64,000 bases of DNA from Desulfuromonas sp. DDH964 (GTDB lineage Bacteria; Desulfobacterota; Desulfuromonadia; Desulfuromonadales; DDH964), in contig NZ_CP015080.1 of the NCBI RefSeq assembly GCF_001611275.1, forward strand, positions 186,001 through 250,000, in the 5' to 3' direction. Shown here in pieces: positions 15,399 to 24,713 of this stretch. Under the pieces are notes generated by a model that saw nothing but the letters and a program-made list of their open reading frames with translations, did no database searches and was not told where the DNA came from. The translations under genes and the position numbers were made by a program. Every line of letters begins with the position of its first letter. Position 1 is the stretch's first letter.

Positions 15399-15853
15399 AG
15401 AATACCCCGCACAAAATCGAAATTCCCCTTAAAATCCAGTCACCTGAAGAACTCGTCAAAGAACCCGTTACTCTCGGCGATCACATGCGTCGCCGCCGAT
15501 TAGAGCTTGGATTGTACCAGAAAGATGTCGCAGCACAGATTGGAGTGACCACCTCCACCATCTGGAATTGGGAAAATAACTGGTCATCGATCACATTGAG
15601 TTGTATGCCAAAAGTCATCGAATTCCTCGAATACAATCCCGTCCCCTTCCCCGAGGACCTGATGGAAAGGCTGGCCTGGTACAAGCAAGTCAAGGGGCTG
15701 TCTTTGGAACAGCTTGGCGCTGAAATGGGCCGTGACCCCGAGCAATTGTCCGACTGGCTGAGCGGTCGACATAACCCTTGTCGACGAAATCGGGAAGCAA
15801 TCGAAAACTTTTTGAAAAAGAACGAAGAGAAAACCGACACAAAGCAGATTTAA
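15368..15853 (+). CDS. Double-HTH XRE-family protein, module copy B
   Basis: A 161-aa copy with both HTH units (QKDVAAQIGVTTSTIWNWE and LSLEQLGAEMGRDPEQLSDWL) and its own charged tail (NFLKKNEEKTDTKQI), so it probably retains a natural C-terminus, unlike copies A and D. The TTG start and overlap with the comM fragment are the same as in the other copies. It ends 20 bases before the converging EamA gene. Confidence 0.75.
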   Translation: MNIFYKYSNSQNTPHKIEIPLKIQSPEELVKEPVTLGDHMRRRRLELGLYQKDVAAQIGVTTSTIWNWENNWSSITLSCMPKVIEFLEYNPVPFPEDLMERLAWYKQVKGLSLEQLGAEMGRDPEQLSDWLSGRHNPCRRNREAIENFLKKNEEKTDTKQI

Positions 15854-15872
15854 TATTTTTTTTGCTGGCAAG

Positions 15873-16781
15873 TCATCTCTGGTAATTTCGGTATTCTTGA
15901 TAGACGACCGCACCGAGAATCAGTAGCCCACCCAGAATAGCGTTGGGCTGTGGCTGCTCTCCACGAAACAGTAGCGCCCACAACACGCCCAGAACAGGGA
16001 TGAGAAGAAGAAAAATCCCGAGACTTCCTGCCTGTTCCTTTTGCAGCAACCAGAACCAGGCGCAGGTAGTAACCGCAGAGTTGAATATGCCCAGAAGTAC
16101 CAAAATAGCTAAAAACTCGGAACTCCATTGAATATTAGGTTCAGAGATGCCGACCGAGATCAGCAAGAGGGCGGCACCACCGACAATAAGTTGCCAGCCC
16201 GAAAAAGCCAGCAGTGACCTCGCCAGCTTTAAGTGGCGGCCAAGAACAGTGCCGATTGCTGCCGCGAGAGAGGTGGTCAGCGCCAGTAGTGTTCCGGTCA
16301 GTAGTAGGTTGTCCTGTCCCGCAGCTGAGGGCAATATAATAATCAGGATACCGATCAATCCGCAGCCGAGTGCGATTAGTTGCTGCCGGGAAAGGCGTTC
16401 GTTAAGAAACATAAATGCGATCAGGGCGATAAAAAAGGGCTGGGCATTCCCCAGAATCGACGCCAGCCCCGCTCCAGCAAAGCTTGGACTTAGAAACATA
16501 GACCCGAACGTGAGAGTGGTCGCGGTCAATGCAACCAAAGGGATCCATTTCCAGAGTTTTTTCGCAGGGATGATCGGCTGACCCGAGAGCCAGGCAACAA
16601 GCAGGATGAAGGTTCCTCCCAGCACGGTTCGGACACCACCAAAGGCAAGCGGCGGTGCCGCCTGTAGCCCGCGTAAAATCAACAGGTAGCAGGCAGAGGA
16701 AACAAGTACAATGTACGCTAGGATGACGAGTTTCGTCGTTTGGCCAGCAGACAGGCCTGCGATGGCATATCTGGGATTCAA
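15873..16781 (-). CDS. EamA/DMT-family transporter
   Basis: A 302-aa inner-membrane protein with ten predicted helices in two EamA halves (LRGLQAAPPLAFGGVRTVLGG in the first; LLAFSGWQLIVGGAALLL in the second). Members export metabolites or drugs; the substrate cannot be read from the sequence. It starts 44 bases downstream of the methyltransferase-like gene on the same strand. It looks like a passenger of the copper cassette rather than part of its core. Confidence 0.85.
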   Translation of the reverse strand: MNPRYAIAGLSAGQTTKLVILAYIVLVSSACYLLILRGLQAAPPLAFGGVRTVLGGTFILLVAWLSGQPIIPAKKLWKWIPLVALTATTLTFGSMFLSPSFAGAGLASILGNAQPFFIALIAFMFLNERLSRQQLIALGCGLIGILIIILPSAAGQDNLLLTGTLLALTTSLAAAIGTVLGRHLKLARSLLAFSGWQLIVGGAALLLISVGISEPNIQWSSEFLAILVLLGIFNSAVTTCAWFWLLQKEQAGSLGIFLLLIPVLGVLWALLFRGEQPQPNAILGGLLILGAVVYQEYRNYQR

Positions 16782-16824
16782 ATCGTTACCCTTCCACTGC
16801 GGTCTGATGCTGACTCAACAACGG

Positions 16825-17496
16825 TCACCCAGAATCCTCGTGATCGGAGAGATCCTGTGAAACATCCGCAAGTTGCCGCCATTGACCCCAGCGAGGGATA
16901 AACATAGGCACTTGCCGCCGATATGCGCGGTAGGCGTCGCCAAACCGGTCGATCATCTGCGCTTCCTCACGATACGCCAGCCAGACGTAGACGAGCACAA
17001 TCACCGGGAACAGTCCGACCGAGAACAGCGTTGGCCAGTGCACCACACCTTCGCCGAACAGCGCAATGAACAAGCCGGTGTACTGAGGATTTCGCACATA
17101 AGCATAAAGCCCGTCAGTAACCAGTCTATCTTCTTTGCGTGCCCGGTGCACCTGACGCCAGCCCTGGATGAAAAGACCGATGCCGATGAAGGCGAGCGCG
17201 TAGCCCAGCAACATTGAGACGAACATGCCGGCCTCGCCCAGCCCGACCAGCGTGGACCAGAGGTTGGCGCTGACGTACTCGCTGTCGAGACCAAAGAAAC
17301 GCACCAGCAGATAAATGGTGAGCGGGAAGCCGTACATCTCGGCGTATAGCGCGATGATAAAGGCCTGCACCACCCCGGCGCCTGCCCACTCGCGCCAATT
17401 CTTCGGCGCAAAATAACGATAGAAAAACCAGGAGATCAACACGATGACGATAATCGCAAGGCCCCATGCTCCACTATGACTGAACGATTCATTCAT
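16825..17496 (-). CDS. Isoprenylcysteine/phospholipid methyltransferase-family membrane protein
   Basis: A 223-aa protein with about five membrane segments and the ICMT/PEMT signature in its C-terminal half: GLYAYVRNPQYTGLF followed by REEAQMIDRFGDAYRAYRRQV. In the family these bind S-adenosylmethionine and methylate isoprenylcysteine or lipid head groups; bacterial members are common beside copper resistance genes, with unproven substrate. It follows the 77-aa membrane protein on the same strand after about 160 bases without a supported gene. Confidence 0.8.
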   Translation of the reverse strand: MNESFSHSGAWGLAIIVIVLISWFFYRYFAPKNWREWAGAGVVQAFIIALYAEMYGFPLTIYLLVRFFGLDSEYVSANLWSTLVGLGEAGMFVSMLLGYALAFIGIGLFIQGWRQVHRARKEDRLVTDGLYAYVRNPQYTGLFIALFGEGVVHWPTLFSVGLFPVIVLVYVWLAYREEAQMIDRFGDAYRAYRRQVPMFIPRWGQWRQLADVSQDLSDHEDSG

Positions 17497-17658
17497 CTCT
17501 CAACTCCAAAGTCTTCGCAGACGGTTTGTGACGAAAATTTGCGGCAAAGACGTCGTGTACACGGGTGTGACCTGCTGGCCAAACTCATCGCCGAAACGCG
17601 ATATGCAATGCCCCGACATTCCGCCAGATTAGCAGGTGATCTGTAGGCGTGTCGGTGC

Positions 17659-17892
17659 TCAGCCATTCTGATCTCCGGTTTTATCCGCCGGCCAAGCCGC
17701 AAACGCCAGGAAGTAAAGAAAAATGAGATTAATAACAGGAAACAGGATCAGGATACCCGCCCAGCCCGGATAGCCGGTGCGCTGGCAGATACGCCAGACC
17801 GGGATGACGACTGCAACAGCAATGACCAGCATCCACAGCCAGTGCCCTGCCCACATCGTGTCATAATACATGTGATTCCCCATCATGGTCAT
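17659..17892 (-). CDS. Small two-helix membrane protein
   Basis: A 77-aa protein with GGAGG at good spacing before its first ATG. Met/His-rich start (MTMMGNHMYYDTMWAGHW), then two membrane helices (WMLVIAVAVVIPVW and GILILFPVINLIFLYFLAF) separated by a short CQRTGYPGWA turn. I recognise no family with certainty. It starts 24 bases downstream of the APC permease stop on the same strand, so is probably co-transcribed. Confidence 0.65.
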   Translation of the reverse strand: MTMMGNHMYYDTMWAGHWLWMLVIAVAVVIPVWRICQRTGYPGWAGILILFPVINLIFLYFLAFAAWPADKTGDQNG

Positions 17893-17915
17893 AACCTCCG
17901 TTTCAATTTCGGTTT

Positions 17916-19268
17916 TCAGTGATGGTGCGCATCAGATTCCTCTTGATCAGACTGTCTGGCTCCCGCCGTCTTTTTCAGGAAAATCAGCTCGCCGACCGCT
18001 ATGACGACCATCGTGACAACGGCAACACCAATCACAAAGGGGTCGGAATTCAGTTTGACCCAGACAAAACCTCCGAGGGCGAGTAAATCGAGCACAATGG
18101 CGGGGGCGGGCACCCAGACCCTGGCCTTGATGTCCTCGCGCAGATAGCGGATAACGCCCCAGTGAATGGCAATGTCCATGATCAGGTAGAACACGATACC
18201 CAGTGCCGCGATCCGGGAAAGGTCAAAGAATGCGGTCAGGAACAGGCCGAGCACCACCGTATAGACCAGTGTGTGCTTCTGGATACTGCCTGGCATACCA
18301 AAGTGACTGTGGGGAACCAGCTTCATTTCCGTCAGCATCGCCAGCATGCGCGAGACTGCAAAAACACTGGCCAGAAGGCCACCGGCGGTGGCCATGATGG
18401 CGATGGCCACAGTGAACCAGACGCCATAATCGCCCAATGCCGGCCGGGCTGCAGCGGCAAGGGAGTAATTCTGGGTCGCGACGATTTCGGCGAGTGAAAG
18501 ATTGCTCGCAACGGCGAAACCGACCAGGGTGTAGATCACCACGCACGCGGCAATGGAAATCATGATGGCGCGACCAACATTACGATGGGGATCTTGCACC
18601 TCCGAGCCGCTGTTGGTGATCGTTGTGAATCCCTTGAACGCCAGTATTCCGAGCGCAGTCGCCCCCAGGAAATTGCCAATGGTTCCGGCTTCTCCCGTGC
18701 GGGAGAAGTCGACGGAGATACTATCGGCAATCCAGACACCCACAATTCCAAAGATCAGTATCCCCACGATTTTCAGAATACCGATAAAGGAGGCCACGCC
18801 CTGAATCAGACTGTTGCCTGACAGGTTGATCAGAAAGACCACCAGGAGGAGTGACACCCCGAGAATGGGCACCATGCGACCACTCGCGTCTCCGCCGAAA
18901 AGCTGCATGGTATAGGCACCGAACGTGCGGGCAAGAAAGCTTTGGGCGATCACCATTGAAAAATACATCAGCAGTGCATTAAAGGCCGTCGGCAGCCGGT
19001 CTCCGTAGGCCTTGTGCAGATACATGCCGATACCACCGGCGGACGGATAGGCGTTAGAGATCTTGATGTAGGAATAGGCGCTAATAGCGACAATTACGGC
19101 CGCGGCCAGAAACGCCAGCGGAAAGAGAACCCCCGTCATCTGCGCCATCTGCCCGGTCAGCGCAAAGATGCCGGCGCCTATCATGACACCGGTTCCCAGC
19201 ATGACCGTCCCCGCCAACGTCAGGCTGCCTTCGCGGTACTGCGTCGTTCTGTCATCATTTTTAGCCAT
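17916..19268 (-). CDS. APC-superfamily amino acid permease
   Basis: A 450-aa protein with about twelve membrane helices. The first helix has the APC motif GTGVMIGAGIFALTGQ. The conserved helix 6 region is near FKGFTTITNSGSEVQDPHRN, with the E-x-x-x-P-x-R/N motif that follows the substrate site. The tail ends SDAHHH, a possible metal-binding patch. Substrate unknown. Located between the copper ATPase and the small membrane protein on the same strand. Confidence 0.85.
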   Translation of the reverse strand: MAKNDDRTTQYREGSLTLAGTVMLGTGVMIGAGIFALTGQMAQMTGVLFPLAFLAAAVIVAISAYSYIKISNAYPSAGGIGMYLHKAYGDRLPTAFNALLMYFSMVIAQSFLARTFGAYTMQLFGGDASGRMVPILGVSLLLVVFLINLSGNSLIQGVASFIGILKIVGILIFGIVGVWIADSISVDFSRTGEAGTIGNFLGATALGILAFKGFTTITNSGSEVQDPHRNVGRAIMISIAACVVIYTLVGFAVASNLSLAEIVATQNYSLAAAARPALGDYGVWFTVAIAIMATAGGLLASVFAVSRMLAMLTEMKLVPHSHFGMPGSIQKHTLVYTVVLGLFLTAFFDLSRIAALGIVFYLIMDIAIHWGVIRYLREDIKARVWVPAPAIVLDLLALGGFVWVKLNSDPFVIGVAVVTMVVIAVGELIFLKKTAGARQSDQEESDAHHH

Positions 19269-19346
19269 GAAAGCTCCGGTTGTTTATAAGTTCGATCTTG
19301 ATCGATTCCATGTACGAATTCACCTAACGTCGTCCGGCACGCTTAT

Positions 19347-21785
19347 TTATAGAGAAAACTTGCGCAGCCGCAAGGCGTTGCTGACCACCGAGAGCGAACT
19401 GAAGGCCATAGCGGCACCGGCGATCATCGGGCTGAGCAGGATGCCGAAAAAGGGATAGAGTATTCCGGCGGCAATGGGCACGCCGGCAGCGTTGTAGATG
19501 AAGGCGAAAAACAGATTCTGGCGGATATTGCGCATGACCGCACGGCTGAGGCGCAGGCCGCTGACAATACCTCGCAGGTCGCCCTTGACGAGAGTCAACC
19601 CAGCGCTCTCGATGGCGACGTCCGTACCGGTGCCCATGGCGACGCCTACATCAGCCGCAGCGAGGGCGGGGGCGTCGTTGATTCCGTCACCCGCCATGGC
19701 AACGCGATATCCCTTGTCCTTCAATTCGTTGACGATACGCTGTTTGTCCTCAGGAGAGACTTCGGCATGCACTTCGTCGATCCCCAGCTCTTTGGCCACG
19801 GCTTTGGCGGTACGCGGATTGTCCCCCGTGCACATGACCACGGTGATCCCCATTGCGTGCAGCGACTCGATGGCCTCTTTCGAGGTCTTTTTGATCGGAT
19901 CGGCGATGGCGATGAGACCGAGCAGCTGATCGTCGCGTCCGGCCCAGATCACTGTCTTGGCCTCGCCTTGCAGACGCTCTGCCTCCTGCGATAGCGCGTC
20001 GGGGATGGTAATGTTTTTCGCTTCGAGGAAGCCCCGTTTGCCGATTCGAATCATCTTGCCCTCGACCCTGGCCTGGACACCGCCACCGGTCGTGCTCTCG
20101 AAATCTGTGATATCCGGCAGTTCGAGCCCTTCTTCCTTCGCCTTATCGACAACAGCCCGGGCGAGAGGGTGTTCGGACTGCGCCTCGACGGCCGCCGCCA
20201 GGCGCAGCAAGTCGCCGGGCTCAACGCCGTCCGGCGATTGCGCATCGACCACCGATGGCTTGCCTTCGGTGAGCGTGCCGGTCTTGTCGGTAATGAGGTG
20301 GGTGACTTTCTCGGCGCGCTCGATGGCTTCGGCGTTTTTGATCAGGATGCCGCTTTGGGCGCCCTTGCCGACCCCGACCATAATCGACATGGGTGTGGCC
20401 AGACCCAGTGCGCAGGGGCAGGCGATGATCAGCACGGAGACGGCCACGACGATGGCGTAGGACATGGCCGGCGCGGGGCCGAAGGCGGCCCAGACGCCGA
20501 AAGCGATCAGCGCGGTCAACACGACCGCAGGCACAAAATAGCCCGCGACCTGGTCGGCCAGTTTCTGGATTGGTGCCCGACTGCGTTGGGCTTCGGCAAC
20601 CATTTTCACGATTTGCGAAAGCATGGTCTCCTCACCTACGGCCTCAGCACGCATAATGAAGCTGCCCGTTTGGTTGACCGTAGCGCCGATCACCTTGTCG
20701 TCTTCGCCTTTCTCCACGGGGATCGGCTCGCCGGTGAGCATGGATTCGTCGATGGTGCTCTTGCCGTCGAGAATGACGCCGTCGAGGGGAATTTTTTCGC
20801 CGGGACGCACGCGCAGACGGTCGCCCTTTTGAATCACATCAATCTCCACCTCCTCTTCTTCACCGTCATCCTTGAGTCGATGCGCGGTTTTGGCCGCGAG
20901 ATTGAGCAGACTCTGAATCGCTTGACCGGTCTGCCGACGGGCGCGGGCTTCGAGCCATTGCCCGAGCAGGATGAGGGTGGTGATGACCGCGCCAGCTTCG
21001 AAATAAAGCGCGACCTCACCCTGCCTGCGGAAGGATTCCGGGAAGAGGTCGGGAAACAGAACCGCCATGACACTATAAGCATAGGCGGCACCGACCCCCA
21101 GCATGATCAGGGTGAACATGTTCAGGCTGCGGTTGACGATCGATTGCCAGCCGCGGGTGAAAAAGAGGCTGCCCGCCCAGAGGATGACCGGTGTCGCCAG
21201 AACCAGTTCCAGCCAGCCCTGCAGCCGCGCCGAAAGGTACCCTTCAAAGGAGAGCCCGGGGATCATGCTGTCGAAAGCGAGCAGCAGCACCGGCAGGGTC
21301 AGCACACCGGCGACCAAAGTCTTGCGTTTCAAACTGCGAATCGCCGCTTCTTCCTCTTCGTCGTCCTCAGCGGAGGCAGCCATCGGCTCCAGGTCCATGC
21401 CGCACTTGGGGCAGCTGCCCGGCCCCTGCTGGACAATTTCGGGGTGCATCGGGCAGGTATATTCCCGCGACGCGTCCGCCGGATCGGCTGTCTTCGGCTG
21501 CGGATGGAGGTAGGCCTCCGGGTCGGCGGCAAATTTCTCCCGGCACTTGCTGGAGCAGAACAGGTACTCTGTCCCCTCGTGGGTATGAGAGCCGGCGTTT
21601 TTCTCTGCGCTGACGGTCATGCCGCAAACCGGGTCCTTGGCAGGGTTTTTTACATAGGCTTCGGGATCAGCCGTGAACTTCTCTCGGCATTTCTCCGAGC
21701 AGAATGCGAAGGTTCCTCCCTGCCATTGGGCTGTTCCCCCTTTGGCCTCAAGGGTTGTTTCCATGCCGCAAACCGGATCTCTCAT
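19347..21785 (-). CDS. Copper-type P1B ATPase with two N-terminal YHS domains
   Basis: An 812-aa heavy-metal exporter. Two YHS domains (DPVCGME...[10 protein letters not shown] at 3-42 and DPVCGMTV...[10 protein letters not shown] at about 50-90) replace the usual HMA domains, followed by a heavy-metal-binding [20 protein letters not shown] motif (about 109-128). The transmembrane metal site CPC is at 456-458, the phosphorylated Asp is D500 in DKTGT, and [10 protein letters not shown] marks the hinge. CPC plus YHS domains suggests Cu+ or a related soft metal. It ends the MerR-controlled copper operon. Confidence 0.9.
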   Translation of the reverse strand: MRDPVCGMETTLEAKGGTAQWQGGTFAFCSEKCREKFTADPEAYVKNPAKDPVCGMTVSAEKNAGSHTHEGTEYLFCSSKCREKFAADPEAYLHPQPKTADPADASREYTCPMHPEIVQQGPGSCPKCGMDLEPMAASAEDDEEEEAAIRSLKRKTLVAGVLTLPVLLLAFDSMIPGLSFEGYLSARLQGWLELVLATPVILWAGSLFFTRGWQSIVNRSLNMFTLIMLGVGAAYAYSVMAVLFPDLFPESFRRQGEVALYFEAGAVITTLILLGQWLEARARRQTGQAIQSLLNLAAKTAHRLKDDGEEEEVEIDVIQKGDRLRVRPGEKIPLDGVILDGKSTIDESMLTGEPIPVEKGEDDKVIGATVNQTGSFIMRAEAVGEETMLSQIVKMVAEAQRSRAPIQKLADQVAGYFVPAVVLTALIAFGVWAAFGPAPAMSYAIVVAVSVLIIACPCALGLATPMSIMVGVGKGAQSGILIKNAEAIERAEKVTHLITDKTGTLTEGKPSVVDAQSPDGVEPGDLLRLAAAVEAQSEHPLARAVVDKAKEEGLELPDITDFESTTGGGVQARVEGKMIRIGKRGFLEAKNITIPDALSQEAERLQGEAKTVIWAGRDDQLLGLIAIADPIKKTSKEAIESLHAMGITVVMCTGDNPRTAKAVAKELGIDEVHAEVSPEDKQRIVNELKDKGYRVAMAGDGINDAPALAAADVGVAMGTGTDVAIESAGLTLVKGDLRGIVSGLRLSRAVMRNIRQNLFFAFIYNAAGVPIAAGILYPFFGILLSPMIAGAAMAFSSLSVVSNALRLRKFSL

Positions 21786-21814
21786 AACTCAGACCTTTCC
21801 TGTAAAATAGAGGC

Positions 21815-22459
21815 TTATTGAAACAAGCTTTCCAGATTGCCAGACGCCTCGCCCGAACGCGCCTGCTTCAACTGCTCGTTGGTCAGAACTTTATGGGCAT
21901 CGCTTATGGCCTGCAGATGACGAACCTGAATATCGCCTTCGAGTTTCTGGATTTTGCGAACCAGAGCTTCTGCGTCCTTCAGTGTCCAGTTGTCGCCAGA
22001 AAGCAAGTCAGCGAGATCGAGTCGGGCGATCTTCGCCTCGGCGGCGTTACGAATGTTGTCCTTGCGGCAATCCATGTGAAGAGTCTTTAGTTTGCTGACC
22101 TGGTCAGCGGAGAGACCCAACTCATCGACACGGTCCAGGTAGAACATGTGCGCCATGCGCTGTTCCATCATCCCCATTTTCCCGGCGCTCATCATCTTAC
22201 CCATGCCTGCGTCCATCATGTCGCCCATTCCCTCACCCATCATTCCCATCATCTGCGACATGGAACCCGCATCAGCTGCAGCCATACAGGGCATCTGGGC
22301 CATTCCCTGCGGATTCATCTTTCCCTGCTTGGAGGTTGTCGCAGCGGACTGCGCTCCAGCGGGGTGGTGCGCTTCATGCTCAGATGCAGCCAGGCTGGAA
22401 ATGACGGTGGTCCCGATGTAGACACTGATCAGAACAGCGGTGAACAATACTCTTTTCAT
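21815..22459 (-). CDS. Met-rich Spy/CpxP-like periplasmic protein
   Basis: About 214 aa from the ATG at 22459 (GAGGAGACC upstream); longer upstream reading lacks a signal peptide. The signal MKRVLFTAVLISVYIGTTVI is followed by His/Met-rich sequence (EHEAHHPAG, SQMMGMMGEGMGDMMDAGMG), then a Spy-like helical region (ELGLSADQVSKLKTLHMDCR, LADLLSGDNWTLKDAEALV). Probably a periplasmic copper-binding or chaperone protein. Located between the 48-aa membrane protein and the copper ATPase in one operon. Confidence 0.8.
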   Translation of the reverse strand: MKRVLFTAVLISVYIGTTVISSLAASEHEAHHPAGAQSAATTSKQGKMNPQGMAQMPCMAAADAGSMSQMMGMMGEGMGDMMDAGMGKMMSAGKMGMMEQRMAHMFYLDRVDELGLSADQVSKLKTLHMDCRKDNIRNAAEAKIARLDLADLLSGDNWTLKDAEALVRKIQKLEGDIQVRHLQAISDAHKVLTNEQLKQARSGEASGNLESLFQ

Positions 22460-22532
22460 GATGGTCTCCTCTATCGTTGTAATCGTTTGATGTTTATCTT
22501 TGCTCTGAAAATCAGGCAAAATACGGTTCGGA

Positions 22533-22679
22533 TTAATGCTTATGCTCGACTTTGTTCTCGTTGATTTCCTGTTTCTGTTCTTTCTTGTGACCACCGCAGC
22601 AGCCACCTTTACGCATCATCATAATGAAGAATGCGCCGATTGCCAGGTACCAGAGGATGTCTGTCAGTGTCGGGTTCAT
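22533..22679 (-). CDS. 48-aa Cys/His membrane protein of the copper operon
   Basis: A short gene with AGGTGATTT before the ATG at 22679. The product has one membrane helix (DILWYLAIGAFFIMMM), then RKGGCCGGHKKEQK and a His-containing tail (VEHKH), so Cys-Cys and His residues lie just after the helix. It fills the gap between the regulator and the Spy-like gene on the same strand. This resembles the very short DUF2933-like proteins of copper clusters, but family membership is uncertain. Confidence 0.65.
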   Translation of the reverse strand: MNPTLTDILWYLAIGAFFIMMMRKGGCCGGHKKEQKQEINENKVEHKH

Positions 22680-22698
22680 AAATCACCTCGTTTTGTGG

Positions 22699-23124
22699 TT
22701 AATGATGACACTCATGGCTGTCATCTGTAGCCAAAGCCTTCAGAATTGGACATTCGGCAATCGGTCCATGTCCGTCACAGCTTTCGTCTAATTGTTCCAG
22801 GGCTTTCAGCATCCGACTGAGGTCCTGAATTTTACCCCGTATATCCTCGATCTTCTCCTCGGTTTTCGCTTTTACATCGGCTTTGGAAGCCACCGGGTCA
22901 TGGCTCAACTCCAAGAGTTCCTGGATCTCGCCCAAGGAAAAGCCAAGCCTCTGTGCTTTTTTGATAAACCGCAGCCGGTCTGCGGCCTCCAAAGGATAAA
23001 CGCGGTAATTGGATTCCGTTCGTGTCGGTTCGGCGATCAGTCCACGGCGCTCGTAAAATCTGATGCTGTCAATACTGACGTCTGCTTTTTTGGCCAACTT
23101 GCCGATGGTGAGGGAATGCAGCAT
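22699..23124 (-). CDS. MerR-family metal-responsive activator (CueR/ZntR-like)
   Basis: About 141 aa from the ATG at 23124 (GGGAGAC upstream). The N-terminal winged helix (LTIGKLAKKADVSIDSIRFYERRGLI, NYRVYPLEAADRLRFI) is typical MerR, followed by a long dimerisation helix and a C-terminal metal loop DESCDGHGPIAECPILKAL with two Cys and one His, then DDSHECHH. The loop fits a metal sensor; the copper setting of the operon argues for Cu, but the Cys-His-Cys spacing is also seen in Zn/Pb sensors. A perfect MerR-type operator lies 64 bases upstream. Confidence 0.88.
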   Translation of the reverse strand: MLHSLTIGKLAKKADVSIDSIRFYERRGLIAEPTRTESNYRVYPLEAADRLRFIKKAQRLGFSLGEIQELLELSHDPVASKADVKAKTEEKIEDIRGKIQDLSRMLKALEQLDESCDGHGPIAECPILKALATDDSHECHH

Positions 23125-23187
23125 TTTTTTGTCTCCCGATTTTGAAATTTGTTTGTTGTGATGACCTTGATGACTCAACCCTAAACC

Positions 23188-23210
23188 CTTGACTATAGAC
23201 CAGAGTCAAG
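23188..23210 (-). promoter_or_regulatory. MerR-type operator/promoter of the copper operon
   Basis: Perfect 7-bp arms CTTGACT and AGTCAAG spaced 9 bases apart. On the minus strand the outer arm provides the -35 TTGACT. A -10-like TTTAGG lies about 18-19 bases downstream, matching the long-spacer promoters twisted by MerR proteins. Confidence 0.75.
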
Positions 23211-23437
23211 ACAAAAAAGCAAATTGTAGGTTTTTTTCGTGTCACCGTTGGATATCCCACAATTTTCGTCCCAACCTACTGAATTTACGACCTGTACCTC
23301 TGACCTCGCAATTGATATGCCGATAAAACGAAAGGGGGGAACATTAAACTAAACAATAGGATGGGAAGTCTCCTATTCGGCTGCAAACCAGAAATTCTCG
23401 GCAACTTGGTGGTCATTGCTCATCGCAGGAATGGGCA

Positions 23438-23701
23438 GTGGCGGACGTTCCTTCCGGTTTTTCACAGATTTCTTTTACGACCAAAATCGTCTCCGACGAA
23501 CCGGAAGAGAAACTGCGACAATTGGCCGAAATGGTTGGGAAACACTGCCCGGTGATGGATTCTCTGATGCGAAAAATCGCTGTCTCTGGTAAGGTCGAGG
23601 TATTAAAGAGTTGTGAAACTTCCGAGCCGCCCAGGGTTGTCCTGAGTGAAATAGCAAGTGACCAGGGACGCCACGTCCCAAAGGCTGTTCCCTGTCCATG
23701 A
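23438..23701 (+). pseudogene. OsmC-family protein fragment
   Basis: Only the C-terminal half of an OsmC/Ohr-like peroxiredoxin is readable: SFTTKIVSDEPEEKLRQLAE followed by MVGKHCPVMDSLM, including the conserved Cys near the end. No start with ribosome site and no N-terminal half are visible; the preceding 220 bases (from 23211) hold no other gene I can support. Most likely a remnant. Confidence 0.55.
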
Positions 23702-23715
23702 AAGAGAGAACTATC

Positions 23716-24243
23716 ATGATCGAAATTCGATTTATGTGCCGGCTCACCCTGTTCGCGTTGTTATTGGTAATCGCAGCTGTCGGTTCGGCGATGGCTCACG
23801 GCAAGGAGAAGCATTCGGAAAAAACAAAGATGGACCCGCACATGCAAGCGATGATGGCGGTCAAGGAAAAAGTGCCCGAGGAATACCGGATTATGGAGCG
23901 AACCCCAGTTGTTCCAGATGTGGAGTCCCTGGCAAGGGGCAAAGAGTTGTTCGTGCAGAACTGTGCTGTCTGTCACGGCGAAAAAGGGGACGGCAAGGGA
24001 CCGGCAGCGGCAGCCTTACCGACCCCGCCTGCCAACTTTCTCGACACCCATCACAGCGGCATGTACAACCCCGGTGAGAAATTCTGGATCATCGGCAACG
24101 GCACCGAAGCGACCGGCATGCCCCCCTTCCCCGGGCTCGGTGCAGCCGACCGCTGGCACCTGATCAACCACATCCTGTCCCTGCAGCAGACTGAAACGGT
24201 TGAGGATCTTTTTACAAAGGAAGAGAAGAGGCACCACGACTGA
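23716..24243 (+). CDS. Periplasmic monoheme c-type cytochrome
   Basis: About 175 aa from the ATG at 23716 (GAGAG upstream). The signal peptide (CRLTLFALLLVIAAVGSAMA) is followed by a His/Lys-rich linker and a class I cytochrome domain with CAVCHG (near residue 82), later a probable Met ligand in EATGMPPFPGL. The C-terminus ends KEEKRHHD. It is the only plus-strand functional gene between the copper operon and the DUF302/oxidase pair. Likely an electron acceptor for periplasmic oxidation reactions; partner unknown. Confidence 0.85.
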   Translation: MIEIRFMCRLTLFALLLVIAAVGSAMAHGKEKHSEKTKMDPHMQAMMAVKEKVPEEYRIMERTPVVPDVESLARGKELFVQNCAVCHGEKGDGKGPAAAALPTPPANFLDTHHSGMYNPGEKFWIIGNGTEATGMPPFPGLGAADRWHLINHILSLQQTETVEDLFTKEEKRHHD

Positions 24244-24291
24244 GCGTTGGCTTTATGCGGGGACTCATCATCGCCCGGTTGCCCGCTGACC

Positions 24292-24678
24292 TCAGAGCGC
24301 CGCAATTACCCGCTGCAGTTTGTCCCGCACCTGTCCGGCAACCGCCCAGAGTTCCGGGTTGTCAATCGCCTGCATCGAGGCGAGGGGATCAACGGCTGAT
24401 ACTTCGATGACCCCTCCCGTCAGCTCACGCAGAATGACATTGCAAGGCAGCATGGTGCCGATTCTTGGTTCAACCTGTAAAGCCTGGTGTGCAAATTGCG
24501 GGTTACAGGCGCCGAGAATTTTGTAGGGTGTAAAATCAACTCCCAGTTTCTTTTTCAGAGTCGCCTGCACATCGATCTCGGTCAGGATCCCGAACCCTTC
24601 CTCCGCCAGCTTGCTGATCACCAGCGTTTCAGCTTCCGCGAAAGCCATGTTCAATTGTCGACTGAAATGATAGTCCAT
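24292..24678 (-). CDS. DUF302-family protein
   Basis: A 128-aa soluble protein with GGAGGAG before the ATG at 24678. It shows the DUF302 pattern: EEGFGILTEIDVQATLKKKL, YKILGACNPQFAHQAL, then MLPCNVILRE and a C-terminal helix. Two conserved Cys (GACNP and LPCNV) could bind metal. Members often accompany multicopper oxidases and copper ATPases; biochemical role unknown. It begins 36 bases downstream of the oxidase stop on the same strand. Confidence 0.85.
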   Translation of the reverse strand: MDYHFSRQLNMAFAEAETLVISKLAEEGFGILTEIDVQATLKKKLGVDFTPYKILGACNPQFAHQALQVEPRIGTMLPCNVILRELTGGVIEVSAVDPLASMQAIDNPELWAVAGQVRDKLQRVIAAL

Positions 24679-24713
24679 AGAATCATCTCCTCCCCAAACA
24701 ACTTTTTTCAGTT

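Noticed and set aside
17493..17702. 69-codon minus-strand ORF between the methyltransferase and small membrane genes
   Set aside because: Arg-rich, no ribosome site, overlaps the end of the small membrane gene.
20169..21821. 550-codon plus-strand ORF
   Set aside because: Antisense to the copper ATPase; composition is Arg/Gly/His-rich as expected from a shadow frame.
22536..22730. 64-codon plus-strand ORF with a hydrophobic start and Cys/His residues
   Set aside because: Antisense to the 48-aa gene, which has a ribosome site and fits the operon; the plus-strand frame has neither.
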